From: Beijerinckiaceae bacterium
GTDB taxonomy: Bacteria > Pseudomonadota > Alphaproteobacteria > Rhizobiales > Beijerinckiaceae
Length of the DNA: 41,902 bases
Direction of reading: 5' to 3'
Assembly: GCA_947453155.1 (NCBI GenBank)
Contig: CANGFE010000017.1
Location: 1 to 41,902, forward strand
The notes under the pieces: generated by a model
Told to the model about the DNA's origin: nothing
The model's input: only the letters and a program-made list of their open reading frames with translations
Database searches by the model: none
Part shown: positions 6,756 to 15,898 of the stretch, piece by piece
How positions within the stretch are numbered: the stretch's first letter is position 1
Layout of the letters: every line of letters begins with the position of its first letter
Made by a program: the position numbers and the translations under genes

Positions 6756-8903
6756 TTATCGGGTCTTCTGTGCGTAACCCAAACGCGCATTGAGCTCGTC
6801 AATCAGCTGCTCAGCCGCATCAGCAATCACAGTGCCCGGCGGGAAGATCGCGGAGGCCCCCGCATCACGCACGGCCTGAAAATCCTGCGGCGGGATGACG
6901 CCGCCGACCACGATCATAATATCGTCGCGGCCTTGGCTTTTCAAAGCTTCACGCAATTCGGGCACCAAGGTCAGATGGCCCGCTGCCAGCGAAGAAATGC
7001 CGACAATATGCACATCCGCAGAAATCGCCTGTTTGGCGGCTTCATCAGGCGTGGCAAAAAGCGGCCCGATATCCACGTCAAAGCCTAAATCTGCAAAAGC
7101 GGAAGCAACAACTTTTTGGCCACGATCATGGCCGTCTTGGCCAACCTTGGCGACGAGAATGCGCGGCTTGCGGCCTTCATTTTCATAAAAAGCTTGGGTG
7201 ACGCTTTTCACGCGCTCCACCGCAGAGGGATTGGCCTCTTGCGTATAAATGCCCGAGATGGTGCGGATTTCAGCCGCGTGGCGACCAAAGACTTTTTCCA
7301 GCGCGAGCGAGATTTCACCCACCGTTGCTTTGGCGCGCGCTGCTTCAATCGAAAGCGCCAGCAGATTGCCATTGTGGGCTGCACCCTGCGTCAAAGCTTC
7401 GAGCTTGGCTTGCACATCAGTTTCATTGCGCTCGGCGCGCAGGCGCTTCAGCTTTTCGATCTGGCTCGCGCGCACTGCGGAATTATCGACCTTCAACACG
7501 TCGATCTGCTGCTCATCATCCGGCTTGAACTTGTTCACGCCAATCACCGATTGCTTGCCGGAATCGATACGCGCCTGCGTGCGGGCAGCGGCTTCTTCAA
7601 TCCGCAATTTCGGAATGCCGGCTTCAATGGCTTTGGCCATGCCGCCGAGCTTTTCGACTTCTTCAATATGGCTCATCGCACGTTTCGCAAGATCAGCCGT
7701 GAGGCGCTCGACATAGAAAGAACCGCCCCAAGGGTCGATGATGCGTGTCGTGCCGCTTTCCTGTTGCAGGAAAAGCTGCGTGTTGCGCGCAATGCGCGCC
7801 GAGAAATCGGTGGGCAGTGCGAGTGCTTCATCCAGCGCATTGGTATGCAGCGATTGCGTATGGCCCTGTGTGGCGGCCATAGCCTCGATCTGTGTGCGCA
7901 TGACATTGTTGAACACATCTTGCGCGGTGAGCGACCAGCCTGATGTTTGCGAATGGGTACGCAAAGGCAGCGACTTGTCTGACTTCGGATTAAAACCCTT
8001 CACCAGATTGGCCCAGATGAGGCGCGCGGCGCGTAGCTTGGCGACCTCCATGAAAAAATTCATGCCGATCGCCCAGAAGAAGGACAGACGCGGCGCAAAT
8101 TTATCGACATCGAGTCCGGCGGCAATGCCGGCGCGGATATATTCGACGCCATCAGCGAGCGTGTAGGCGAGTTCGAGATCCTGCGTCGCACCAGCTTCTT
8201 GCATGTGATAGCCGGAAATCGAAATCGAATTGAACTTCGGCATATGCTGCGACGTATAGGCAAAAATATCCGAGATGATGCGCATCGAGGGCAGGGGCGG
8301 ATAAATATAGGTGTTGCGCACCATGAATTCTTTCAGAATGTCATTCTGAATTGTGCCCGATAATTTGTCCTGTGACACACCCTGTTCTTCGGCCGCGACA
8401 ATATAAAGCGCCAGCACAGGCAGCACCGCGCCATTCATTGTCATCGAGACAGACATTTGATCGAGCGGAATGCCCGAAAATAATGTGCGCATGTCATAGA
8501 TGGAATCAATCGCCACGCCAGCCATGCCGACATCGCCCGCCACACGCGTATGATCTGAATCATAACCACGATGCGTTGCCAGATCGAAAGCGACCGAGAG
8601 GCCCTTTTGGCCAGCCGCCAGATTGCGACGATAGAAAGCATTGGAATCTTCCGCCGTCGAAAAGCCCGCATATTGGCGGACCGTCCAAGGCTGGTTGACA
8701 TACATGGTTGGATAGGGACCACGCAGGAAAGGTGCGGCACCCGGAAAAGTGTCGAGGAAATCGAGGCCTTTGAGATCAGCCTCGGCATAGACATTTTTTA
8801 CGCCGATGTTTTCGGGCGTCTGCCATAGATCGCTGGTCTTCTCAGGTGCGGGGACACGCACGCTGTTGAGAGCGACATCAGCAAAGTTCGGAATGCGGCT
8901 CAT
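6756..8903 (-). CDS. scpA: Methylmalonyl-CoA mutase, large (cobalamin-binding) subunit
   Basis: B12 enzyme that interconverts (R)-methylmalonyl-CoA and succinyl-CoA, feeding propionyl-CoA from odd-chain or branched substrates into the TCA cycle. The catalytic TIM barrel fills the first 560 or so residues, with typical N-terminal [15 protein letters not shown]. The C-terminal B12 domain has the DxHxxG motif in [10 protein letters not shown]592 is the lower cobalt ligand. The start at 8903 (MSRIPNF) has GAGGA nine bases ahead and gives 715 residues, normal for the family; the longer reading to 8966 would run into a repeat copy and is rejected. The small-subunit gene lies upstream on the same strand, separated by that repeat. 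No epimerase or carboxylase gene is in view. Confidence 0.96.
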   Translation of the reverse strand: MSRIPNFADVALNSVRVPAPEKTSDLWQTPENIGVKNVYAEADLKGLDFLDTFPGAAPFLRGPYPTMYVNQPWTVRQYAGFSTAEDSNAFYRRNLAAGQKGLSVAFDLATHRGYDSDHTRVAGDVGMAGVAIDSIYDMRTLFSGIPLDQMSVSMTMNGAVLPVLALYIVAAEEQGVSQDKLSGTIQNDILKEFMVRNTYIYPPLPSMRIISDIFAYTSQHMPKFNSISISGYHMQEAGATQDLELAYTLADGVEYIRAGIAAGLDVDKFAPRLSFFWAIGMNFFMEVAKLRAARLIWANLVKGFNPKSDKSLPLRTHSQTSGWSLTAQDVFNNVMRTQIEAMAATQGHTQSLHTNALDEALALPTDFSARIARNTQLFLQQESGTTRIIDPWGGSFYVERLTADLAKRAMSHIEEVEKLGGMAKAIEAGIPKLRIEEAAARTQARIDSGKQSVIGVNKFKPDDEQQIDVLKVDNSAVRASQIEKLKRLRAERNETDVQAKLEALTQGAAHNGNLLALSIEAARAKATVGEISLALEKVFGRHAAEIRTISGIYTQEANPSAVERVKSVTQAFYENEGRKPRILVAKVGQDGHDRGQKVVASAFADLGFDVDIGPLFATPDEAAKQAISADVHIVGISSLAAGHLTLVPELREALKSQGRDDIMIVVGGVIPPQDFQAVRDAGASAIFPPGTVIADAAEQLIDELNARLGYAQKTR

Positions 8904-8926
8904 GACAATCATCCTCAATTTGCGTC

Positions 8927-9017
8927 CGTCCTTGCGAGCGAAGCGAAGCAATCCAGACGGCCTCACGTGCTGCCCCTGGGTTGCCGCGTCGGCCCTGCGG
9001 GCCTCCTCGCAATGACG
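8927..9017. repeat. Palindromic intergenic repeat (hybrid of subtypes) between the mutase subunit genes
   Basis: The left arm is subtype B-like (CTTGCGAGCGAAGCGAAGCAATCC, decayed end CGTCCTTGCGAG) and the right arm is subtype A (GGCCTCCTCGCAATGACG). It fills nearly all of the mutA-scpA gap. Confidence 0.85.
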
Positions 9018-9039
9018 AGGCGGGACGCGACGCCTGATT

Positions 9040-10797
9040 TTACACGCTGCTTAATGCCTCTGTCAGAATTTCAATCAGGTCGCAGCCCACATAAATGAAG
9101 CCGGAAACACCCGCTTCTTTGAGCGCACCTTCGAGATCACCCGGTCGGCCTGCGAGATAGATCTTGGCCGCTTTCGGCGCGAGCTGTTTGGCTGCTGCGA
9201 TGGCTTGTTCTGCATAAACAGTATCGCTCGACACAAGGCAGACCAATTTTGCACCAGATGCTGCAAAAGCTTCGGTCAAATCGCCGCTGTCATGAATGAC
9301 AGCTTCCAAACCACCGGCCTCAAAGAAGTTTTTGGCAAACATGGCGCGCGCTGTGTAGTCGGCCACTGTTCCAAGCGTCGCCAAGAAGATTTTCGGGCGC
9401 GTCGCACCAGCATCAGCGCGATCACGCAGGGCTTCGAATTCTTGCGCGAGACGCATGGGCGGGAAGAGCGTGTCGCTCTTCCATGCACGCGCAGGCTTTG
9501 CCACCTCCACCGGCTTTTCATGCACATTCGGGAATTCGCTGGCGCCCGTCAGCGGGTCTTTGCGCCGTGCAATGTTTTTCAGCCTCGCGCCGCGCGCCTT
9601 GGTGACGTCTTTCGACAGCGACAAGAGGAAAAGCGGCAAGCCGCTTGTCTCCGATTGCTGGAACAGCGCCCAAGCAGCGGCGGCTAATTCATCGGTGAGT
9701 GTTTCAATCCCGCCCGCACCCGCACCCGCATCTTCGACGCGGCCGAGATTGGATTCTTCGAGCAGAACAAGCTGCGTGTTGCGGGCGAGACGGCGTGCAA
9801 AACCATCGGGCAGGCCGAGCGCCTGCGTGAAAGGCAGCACGCTGATGCGATCAGCGCCACCAATGCCTGCGGCAAAAGAAGCAGTCGTGGTGCGCAAGAG
9901 ATTCACATAAGGGTCGCGGCGCGTCATCATGCGCCAAGCCGTCTCGGCATGAATATGGATGGGTTTTGGTGTCAGCCCGCAAGCGGCTTCAATGCGCGCA
10001 AACAGTTGACGCAAAGCGCGGAACTTTGCCAGCGTGAGAAACTGATCGGCATCAGCCGCCAATCGGAACGAGATCATCCCGCACGCATCATCAAGGGAAG
10101 CGCCTGCTTTTTCCAAAGCGCGCAGCGATGACAGAGCTGAGGCCAGCGCCAGCGCCAATTCCTGCGCCTCTGTCCCACCCGCCTGATGCACGCGGCGCGC
10201 ATCGGCCACGATGATGGGCGCGCTATAGCCCGCTTTCTTCAAACGCAGCGCCGTGCTTGCAATCACATCGGCATTTTCATGCAAAGGGTCGAGACCGAAA
10301 TGTACATGCAGATCGGCAGCAGAAATTTTGCGCGCGTTGACGATTTTTTCCAAAGCCGCCGCGAGGGCTGTGCCGGCCGCGCCCACATCGAGTTCAATGG
10401 GCAGCCCTGTTTCCAGCACCACAGCATCGAGCACATGGTCGAGCGTGTCTTCATCTGCGCGAAGACCAAAACCATAGGCACCGGTTGAACCAGCAAATGT
10501 CAGCGCCAAACCATTGGCGCCATTTTCCAGATCGGTGAGGGCTTGAGCATTGGCGCTGGCCGCATCTGTATGGTCGATGCGCGCCAGCGTTTCCCAGCCG
10601 CCTTGTGTCGAGCGGGCCATGGGGCTGGCGTTGGCCGCACGCGGATAGAGCGGCTGGATGGCAATGCCATCATAAGTTTTGCCGACGAGCTTTTCGAAGG
10701 CAGCGCCTTTCAGCACGCGCTCGACAAGGGTCTTCCAATGGGCTTCGTCAGCCGCTGGAAAAGCGCTGGCAAAGGTCGTCTGAGGTGCTGCAGCCAT
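9040..10797 (-). CDS. mutA: Methylmalonyl-CoA mutase, small (non-cobalamin) subunit
   Basis: Partner of the large mutase subunit; in alpha/beta mutases it is structural and carries no B12. The 585 residues (start 10797, [13 protein letters not shown]) resemble the large subunit throughout, including an [26 protein letters not shown] barrel region. The C-terminal flavodoxin-like domain lacks the DxHxxG histidine ([10 protein letters not shown] stands there), as expected for MutA. The longer reading to 11013 overlaps the upstream DUF2267-like gene and is not preferred; the ribosome-binding site before 10797 is weak, so the start is not certain. It is transcribed toward scpA with a repeat in the gap. 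Confidence 0.9.
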   Translation of the reverse strand: MAAAPQTTFASAFPAADEAHWKTLVERVLKGAAFEKLVGKTYDGIAIQPLYPRAANASPMARSTQGGWETLARIDHTDAASANAQALTDLENGANGLALTFAGSTGAYGFGLRADEDTLDHVLDAVVLETGLPIELDVGAAGTALAAALEKIVNARKISAADLHVHFGLDPLHENADVIASTALRLKKAGYSAPIIVADARRVHQAGGTEAQELALALASALSSLRALEKAGASLDDACGMISFRLAADADQFLTLAKFRALRQLFARIEAACGLTPKPIHIHAETAWRMMTRRDPYVNLLRTTTASFAAGIGGADRISVLPFTQALGLPDGFARRLARNTQLVLLEESNLGRVEDAGAGAGGIETLTDELAAAAWALFQQSETSGLPLFLLSLSKDVTKARGARLKNIARRKDPLTGASEFPNVHEKPVEVAKPARAWKSDTLFPPMRLAQEFEALRDRADAGATRPKIFLATLGTVADYTARAMFAKNFFEAGGLEAVIHDSGDLTEAFAASGAKLVCLVSSDTVYAEQAIAAAKQLAPKAAKIYLAGRPGDLEGALKEAGVSGFIYVGCDLIEILTEALSSV

Positions 10798-10885
10798 GGC
10801 TCTGGAACATCCCGAAGAGAGGCGAGAAAGTCCCGCCTTCTTCGCATGTTGCACCACAGCGAGCCACTCGTCAGAAGTCGTAGTG

Positions 10886-11257
10886 TCAAATGAACTGGGA
10901 GAGGCCCGGAATGGCCGCGGCAATCTCGCCCACCGCATCTTCCCCGGCCTGTTCGCGGGCAATGGCGAAAATCTCGTGCCCCACGGTCTGCATCTCGCCC
11001 ATACCGAGGCCAAGCCCCGAGAGCTGGCCCGCCAGCCCCATCAGTCCGCCGCCCAGCATGCCCATCAGGCCGCCCCCGCCGCCGCCCGCATGGGCCTCAG
11101 CCAGATCAGCCGCACCCGGAATGGCGGTCAGCACACGGGCTACGTCCTCGGCCGGGCCTTCTTTCTGGAGGAAGGCCAGAATCTTGCCGATAGCTTGTTC
11201 GGCGATGTCGGGTTCGAGGCCGGAGGCGGTGGCGACGCGGGCAATGAGGTCTTGCAT
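10886..11257 (-). CDS. DUF2267-like small helical protein
   Basis: A 123-residue protein of unknown function, resembling alphaproteobacterial DUF2267-type proteins. The N-terminal helical part (QDLIARVATASGLEPDIAEQ) is followed by a Gly/Met/Leu-rich flexible middle at about 57-86 (several GGGG and GLMG runs) and a helical end closing with AIPGLSQFI. No membrane segment or catalytic motif is obvious. AAGGATT seven bases ahead supports the start. It lies 88 bases upstream of mutA on the same strand and may be the first gene of the mutase operon, but nothing in the sequence ties it to the mutase reaction. Confidence 0.65.
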   Translation of the reverse strand: MQDLIARVATASGLEPDIAEQAIGKILAFLQKEGPAEDVARVLTAIPGAADLAEAHAGGGGGGLMGMLGGGLMGLAGQLSGLGLGMGEMQTVGHEIFAIAREQAGEDAVGEIAAAIPGLSQFI

Positions 11258-11333
11258 GGGGAGAATCCTTGTTCGCGTCCAATTCTAGCACAAGTCCGCA
11301 CGCGCCATCTCGTACAATTCGCCGGGTGCTTGT

Positions 11334-11441
11334 CGTCATTGCGAGGAACGAAGTGACGAAGCAATCCATAGCACGAAGCCTCATTGGATAGGCCTGTGCT
11401 ATCGATTGCCGCGTCGGGCTCAAGCCCTCCTCGCAATGACG
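11334..11441. repeat. Palindromic intergenic repeat (full, subtype A)
   Basis: Ends CGTCATTGCGAGGAAC and CTCCTCGCAATGACG with AGCAATCCATAGC inner arm. Its right end directly abuts the dipeptidase promoter. Confidence 0.9.
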
Positions 11442-11447
11442 GGGCGC

Positions 11448-11477
11448 TTGGCTCTTGGTGGCGCGGGCCCCTATAAT
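11448..11477 (+). promoter_or_regulatory. Sigma-70-type promoter of the M20 dipeptidase gene
   Basis: TTGGCT (11448-11453), an 18-base spacer, and TATAAT (11472-11477), 28 bases before the start codon. Confidence 0.55.
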
Positions 11478-11505
11478 CCGAAGCACATGATCACAGGATT
11501 CTCTC

Positions 11506-12882
11506 ATGGCTATCGACAACGTCCTCGCCCGCATTGATCAAAATCGCGAGGCGGCTGTGCAGCGATTGTTTGATCTGCTCGCCATTCCCTCAGTCTCGAC
11601 CGATCCCGCCTTTGCCAAAGATTGCGCACGCGCGGGGCAATGGCTAGTTGATGAATTGAAGGGGCTCGGCTTCGACGCTTCGCTGCGCCCGACGGCGGGT
11701 CATCCCATGGTCATGGCGCATGCCAAAGCCAAAAGGCGCGATGTGCCGCATGTGCTGTTCTACGGACATTATGATGTGCAGCCCGCCGATCCGCTGGAAT
11801 TGTGGGAGACAGATCCATTCAAGCCGCATTTGTCCGATGACAAGCAGCGCATCATTGCGCGCGGCTCGGCGGACGACAAAGGCCAGCTGATGACTTTTGT
11901 CGAAGCCTGCCGCGCCTTTCGCGATGCACAAGGTGATCTGCCGTGTGATGTGACCATTCTGTTTGAAGGCGAAGAAGAAACAGGCTCGCCCTCGCTGCCA
12001 GCCTTTTTGGCGGCGAATAAGGCTGAGCTCGCGGCCGATCTCATGCTCGTCTGCGACACGAATATGTGGAATAAGGACACGCCCGCCATCACCACTATGT
12101 TGCGCGGTCTGGTGCTGGAAGAAGTCGTTATCCAAGCCGCCTCGCGCGATTTGCATTCAGGCATGTTTGGCGGGCCTGCGACCAATCCGATCCATGTGCT
12201 TTCGCGCATCATTGCTGACATGCATGATGCGCGTGGACGCGTGGCTCTTCCGGGTTTTTATGAAGGCGTCAGCGAATTGCCGGAAGATGTCGCCGCGCAA
12301 TGGCGCGAGCTTGATTTCAGTGAGAAGGATTTTTTAGGCAACGTCGGCTTGTCGGTGGCGGCAGGCGAACAGGATCGCAGCGTGCTGGAAAAAATCTGGT
12401 CGCGTCCGACTTGCGATGTGAACGGCATTTTTGGCGGCTATACGGGCAAGGGCTCGAAAACTGTTTTGCCGGCGCAGGCGAGTGCGAAGTTTTCATTCCG
12501 GCTTGTCGGCCAGCAAGATCCTGACAAAGTGGTGGCGAGCTTCCGTGATTTTGTCAGAGTGCGTTTGCCCTCTGATTGTCGTGTCGAGTTTTTGTCGCAT
12601 GGCGCATCGCCCGCGTTGACTTTGCCGTTTTCGTCAGAAGCATTGGCGCGTGCGCGCCGTGCGCTTCATGCGGAATGGAACAAGGAGCCGGTTTTGTCAG
12701 GCTCGGGCGGGTCGATTCCGATTGTGGGGCTTTTCAAGAAAGATCTCGGCATTGATGCTTTGATGATCGGCTTCGGCTTGGATGATGACCGTATCCATAG
12801 TCCGAATGAAAAATACGAGATGAGTTCCTTCACCAAAGGCGCACGCTCCTGGGCGCGCGTGCTGGATGCTTTGGCAGGCTGA
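11506..12882 (+). CDS. M20-family metallodipeptidase
   Basis: A two-zinc peptidase (458 residues) of the CNDP/DapE-like M20 group, normally a cytoplasmic dipeptidase. Metal and catalytic residues are present: H88 and D90 in FYGHYDVQP, the bridging aspartate in ARGSADDKG (about D123), the general-base glutamate in FEGEEETG (155-157), D184 in LVCDTN, H217 in RDLHSG, and the late histidine in DRIHSPNEKYE. The lid/dimerisation domain fills about 210-370. AGGA at 11495-11498 fixes the start. It stands alone, with its own promoter and repeats at both ends. Substrate range cannot be told from the sequence. Confidence 0.9.
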   Translation: MAIDNVLARIDQNREAAVQRLFDLLAIPSVSTDPAFAKDCARAGQWLVDELKGLGFDASLRPTAGHPMVMAHAKAKRRDVPHVLFYGHYDVQPADPLELWETDPFKPHLSDDKQRIIARGSADDKGQLMTFVEACRAFRDAQGDLPCDVTILFEGEEETGSPSLPAFLAANKAELAADLMLVCDTNMWNKDTPAITTMLRGLVLEEVVIQAASRDLHSGMFGGPATNPIHVLSRIIADMHDARGRVALPGFYEGVSELPEDVAAQWRELDFSEKDFLGNVGLSVAAGEQDRSVLEKIWSRPTCDVNGIFGGYTGKGSKTVLPAQASAKFSFRLVGQQDPDKVVASFRDFVRVRLPSDCRVEFLSHGASPALTLPFSSEALARARRALHAEWNKEPVLSGSGGSIPIVGLFKKDLGIDALMIGFGLDDDRIHSPNEKYEMSSFTKGARSWARVLDALAG

Positions 12883-12895
12883 GCACATTTCAGCC

Positions 12896-13000
12896 CATCA
12901 TTGCGAGGAGCGCAGCGACGCGGCAATCCATAGCGCTCATGCTGCGAAGGTCGGTGCTATGGATTGCCGCGTCGGCCCTACGGGCCTCCTCGCAACGACG
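12896..13000. repeat. Palindromic intergenic repeat (full, subtype A)
   Basis: Both ends slightly decayed (CATCATTGCGAGGAGC; CTCCTCGCAACGACG). Together with 13082-13164 it makes up most of the 292-base gap between two convergent genes. Confidence 0.87.
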
Positions 13001-13081
13001 GGATAAAAGAGTTGCGCTTGTGTGGCGACTTATTTCGTCGGCCATGCGGATAGCTCAAGCGAAGAGCCGCGGCCTCCCCGC

Positions 13082-13164
13082 CGTCATTGCGAGCATAGCG
13101 AAGCAAGCCAGGGGCCTCACGCGGGGCTCTGGGTTGCTTCGTCGCTTTGCTCCTCGCAATGACG
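13082..13164. repeat. Palindromic intergenic repeat (subtype B)
   Basis: Ends CGTCATTGCGAGC and CTCCTCGCAATGACG; inner part AAGCAAGCCAGGGGCCTCACG replaces the CGGCAATCCAT arm of subtype A. Confidence 0.85.
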
Positions 13165-13174
13165 GAGCAGGTGC

Positions 13175-13999
13175 TTAGTAGCTGTGCTCTTGGCCCGGAA
13201 AGGCGCTCGCCTTTACCGCGTCCACATAGGCTTTCACCGCGGCTTCAATGCTCGCGCTGCCCACCATGAAATCCTTGGTGAAGCGCGGCTTCTTGCCCGG
13301 ATAGACGCCGATCATGTCATGCAGCACCAGCACTTGGCCGTCGCAATCAACGCCTGCGCCAATCCCGATCGTCGCCATGGTTTTCAAGGCGGCCGTAATA
13401 TCACGCGCCAAAGCTGCCGGAATCATTTCAAGCACCACCAGCGCCGCGCCTGCTTCTTCCAAAGCATGTGCATCTTCGCGCAAGATGAGGGCTGCTTCTT
13501 CATTCGAGCCCTGTACGCGATAGCCGCCCAAAGCATTCACCGATTGCGGCGTGAGACCGATATGCGCGCAAACTGGCACGCCGCGTTCCACCAGAAAGCG
13601 CACAGTGGACGCCATATGGCGACCGCCTTCAAGCTTCACCATATGCGCACCAGCGGCCATCAATCGCGCGGCATTGCGCATCGCCTGTTCGGGGCTTTCC
13701 TGATAGGTGCCGAAAGACATATCCGCGATGATGAAGCAGCGCGTATGGGCGCGCGCCACACAAGCGACGTGATATTCCATCTGCTCTTGTGTCACAGGCA
13801 GCGTGGTCTTGTGGCCTTGCAGAACATTGCCCATGCTGTCGCCCACCAGCAGCACATCGACGCCCGCGCGTTCCTGCAAAGCGGCAAAACTCGCATCATA
13901 GCAAGTGAGCATGGCGATTTTTTCGCCCGCCGCGCGCATGCGGCCAAGTTCCGCCAGCGTGATCTGCTTCTTCATCGGCGCATCATTGGCATAGCTCAT
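13175..13999 (-). CDS. panB: 3-methyl-2-oxobutanoate hydroxymethyltransferase
   Basis: First committed enzyme of pantothenate synthesis: transfers a hydroxymethyl group from 5,10-methylene-THF to 2-oxoisovalerate, giving ketopantoate. The family signatures are clear: [12 protein letters not shown] early, the metal-binding [20 protein letters not shown], and [17 protein letters not shown]. The ATG at 13999 (274 residues) has GGAG seven bases ahead; a GTG six bases earlier would overlap the panC stop but is too close to the site. It is the last gene of a HAD-panC-panB operon. panD and panE are not in the window. Confidence 0.96.
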   Translation of the reverse strand: MSYANDAPMKKQITLAELGRMRAAGEKIAMLTCYDASFAALQERAGVDVLLVGDSMGNVLQGHKTTLPVTQEQMEYHVACVARAHTRCFIIADMSFGTYQESPEQAMRNAARLMAAGAHMVKLEGGRHMASTVRFLVERGVPVCAHIGLTPQSVNALGGYRVQGSNEEAALILREDAHALEEAGAALVVLEMIPAALARDITAALKTMATIGIGAGVDCDGQVLVLHDMIGVYPGKKPRFTKDFMVGSASIEAAVKAYVDAVKASAFPGQEHSY

Positions 14000-14001
14000 G
14001 G

Positions 14002-14856
14002 TCACACTCCCGCCGCAACGCCGACATTGTCGATGAGGCGCGTCTTGCCAATCCGCGCTGCAACAAGCAAGCGCGAGGCTTTGTTGCGCGATGCCAGCCC
14101 GAGGCTCTTTGCATCACGCCATTCCAGATAATCCAGCGCAAAGCCACCTTGGGCAATGCGTTCGCGCCCGTAATTGAGCACATGTTCGGCATCTTCACCC
14201 GCTTGAATAGCGGCTGCGGCTTCGCTCAACACACGCTGCAAGAGCGGCGCTGTCGCGCGCTCCTCGCTTGAAAGATAGACATTGCGCGAGGACATGGCGA
14301 GCCCATCGGCCTCGCGTAAAGTCGGCCCGCCGGCAATGGTGATCGGCAGATCGAGATCACGCGTCAATTGGCGAATGACAGCGAGCTGCTGAAAATCCTT
14401 TTCGCCGAAAACAGCAAGATCAGGCATGGCTTGAATGAGGAGTTTGGCAACGACGGTTGCGACACCTGCAAAATGCGTCGGACGGAAGCGATCTTCCAAG
14501 CCCGCGGTTGCGGGGCCTGTCAGCGATATGGTTGTCGCAAAGCCTTCCGGATACATCACAGCGGGTGTCGGCGCGAAGACGGCTTCTGCGCCAAGCTCCG
14601 CGATCTTGGCGCAATCATCAGCGAAGGTGCGCGGATAGGCAGAGAAATCTTCATTGGGCGCAAATTGCGTCGGGTTCACGAAGATTGTGTAGACCACATG
14701 ATCGGCGCGCGACTTGGCAATCGTCCCAAGCGAAATATGGCCCGCGTGCAGTGCGCCCATGGTTGGCACCAGCGCCACTGTCTCGCGACGCGCACGCCAG
14801 CGCGCCAATTGGCGCCGCAGATCAGCGACCGTGTTCAAGACCATAGGCTGCGACAT
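14002..14856 (-). CDS. panC: Pantothenate synthetase (pantoate-beta-alanine ligase)
   Basis: ATP-dependent ligase joining pantoate and beta-alanine to pantothenate through a pantoyl-adenylate. The 284 residues show the nucleotidyltransferase HxGH motif (HAGH, 37-40, in [10 protein letters not shown]), the FVNPTQF loop, GEKDFQQL, and the MSSRN motif in place of KMSKS. A GGGAAGAG site sets the start. Its stop is two bases ahead of the panB ATG, so the two are translationally coupled. The HAD gene is 12 bases upstream. Confidence 0.96.
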   Translation of the reverse strand: MSQPMVLNTVADLRRQLARWRARRETVALVPTMGALHAGHISLGTIAKSRADHVVYTIFVNPTQFAPNEDFSAYPRTFADDCAKIAELGAEAVFAPTPAVMYPEGFATTISLTGPATAGLEDRFRPTHFAGVATVVAKLLIQAMPDLAVFGEKDFQQLAVIRQLTRDLDLPITIAGGPTLREADGLAMSSRNVYLSSEERATAPLLQRVLSEAAAAIQAGEDAEHVLNYGRERIAQGGFALDYLEWRDAKSLGLASRNKASRLLVAARIGKTRLIDNVGVAAGV

Positions 14857-14868
14857 GTCTCTTCCCGT

Positions 14869-15522
14869 TTACGCCAGAAGCGCATCAAGGCTCTTCACCA
14901 CCCGTTTGGGGGCGAGATCGCCATATTCTTCCGGCAGGCCGCTGCGGTTGACCCAGATACAGCCAAAACCAAAAGCCGTGGCGCCCGCTATATCCCAGCG
15001 GTTCGAGGAGAGAAAGGTGACCTCACTCGGAGCGCCCCCAAAGTGCTGGCCGACCAGCTCATAGGCGGCCGGGGCGGTTTTGTAGATTTTGAGCGCATCG
15101 ACCGAGAGAATGGCATCGAAAAGCCCCTCCAACCCTGCGCTGGCCATGGCTTTATCCAGCATGGCGGGCGTGCCGTTGGAGAGAATGGCGGTCTTGGCGC
15201 CCCTGTAGCGCAGTCCCTTCAGCACCCCGCGGACTTCCGGAAAGGGCGAGAGCTCGGCATAGGCGGCAAGCAATTTCGCCCGTGTCAGGGCATTGATCCC
15301 CCCGCAGCGCGACGCTGCATAATCGAGGCTCTCTTCGGTCAGCTCCTGAAAATCGGCATAGCGGCCAGCCAGCGAGCGCACCCAAGTATATTCGAGCTGT
15401 TTGCTGCGCCACAGCTCCGACAGGCGGGCGGCCTCAGGCCCCACAGCCTCGGCATGGCGAGCAACCGCCGAATGGACGTCGAACAAAGTGCCATAGGCAT
15501 CGAAGACATAAAGGCCGCTCAT
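14869..15522 (-). CDS. HAD-superfamily hydrolase, (S)-2-haloacid dehalogenase type II
   Basis: A 217-residue cytoplasmic HAD enzyme. Residues match L-2-haloacid dehalogenases: nucleophile D8 in VFDAYGTLFD, T12, R39 in LWRSKQLEY, SNGTP (motif II), the lysine in ALKIYKTAPAAY, and FLSSNRWDIAGA (motif III). Dehalogenases replace the halogen of 2-halo acids by hydroxyl; many chromosomal members have no proven substrate. GAGGAG five bases ahead supports the start. It begins the operon with panC and panB, a neighbourhood whose logic is unclear because pantothenate synthesis needs no dehalogenase. Confidence 0.86.
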   Translation of the reverse strand: MSGLYVFDAYGTLFDVHSAVARHAEAVGPEAARLSELWRSKQLEYTWVRSLAGRYADFQELTEESLDYAASRCGGINALTRAKLLAAYAELSPFPEVRGVLKGLRYRGAKTAILSNGTPAMLDKAMASAGLEGLFDAILSVDALKIYKTAPAAYELVGQHFGGAPSEVTFLSSNRWDIAGATAFGFGCIWVNRSGLPEEYGDLAPKRVVKSLDALLA

Positions 15523-15570
15523 CGGGCTCCTCGTGAGGCTTAGGGGCCTGACTGAGCCATGGGCCGCGCC

Positions 15571-15798
15571 TTAGGGCAAGGGCTGCTTTTTGATGGTCGA
15601 AATCTCGGCCACGGCATAGGCCGGGCAATAGCCGATCAGCCCCGTCAGAAACGGAACCAGACCGAACCAGGCGAGCTGGCGCCATTCGGCCTGCGGAAAA
15701 ACAAGACCCATGGCAATGGAGATGAGGGAAAGGCCAATCAAAATCCGCAAACTGCGGTCGAGCCGCCCGATATTGAGACAAAACATAGAGGAGTCCAT
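15571..15798 (-). CDS. DUF2892 (YgaP transmembrane domain-like) small membrane protein
   Basis: A protein of about 75 residues with two hydrophobic segments (RILIGLSLISIAMGLVF and AWFGLVPFLTGLIGYCP) and the family's NIGRLDRSLR start and GYCPAY end. The same fold is the membrane domain of the rhodanese YgaP; stand-alone copies have no known role. Several starts are possible (TTG 15825, ATG 15798, ATG 15786) and none has a good ribosome-binding site; the family N-terminus favours 15798 or 15786. It lies upstream of the HAD-panC-panB operon on the same strand, 48 bases away. Confidence 0.72.
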   Translation of the reverse strand: MDSSMFCLNIGRLDRSLRILIGLSLISIAMGLVFPQAEWRQLAWFGLVPFLTGLIGYCPAYAVAEISTIKKQPLP

Positions 15799-15898
15799 GC
15801 GCACGGGGCATGCTGCCCCAATCAACCAACGAGTTCTGGAATGTCTTGCGTCATTTGGGGAGATCGCGAATTGACGCGCGTCAAAAGCGCGCTTGCGG

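Noticed and set aside
7116..7943. 275-codon ORF opposite the mutase large subunit
   Set aside because: Antisense shadow of a well-conserved enzyme; its composition (many Arg, His, Phe) is typical of out-of-frame high-GC reading.
8904..8966. N-terminal extension of the mutase large subunit
   Set aside because: Runs into a palindromic repeat and has no ribosome-binding site, while 8903 has GAGGA and the family start.
10798..11013. N-terminal extension of the mutase small subunit
   Set aside because: Overlaps the DUF2267-like gene on the same strand and does not resemble the family; start placed at 10797.
14368..15543. 391-codon plus-strand ORF across panC and the HAD gene
   Set aside because: Crosses two clear genes on the other strand; no motif.
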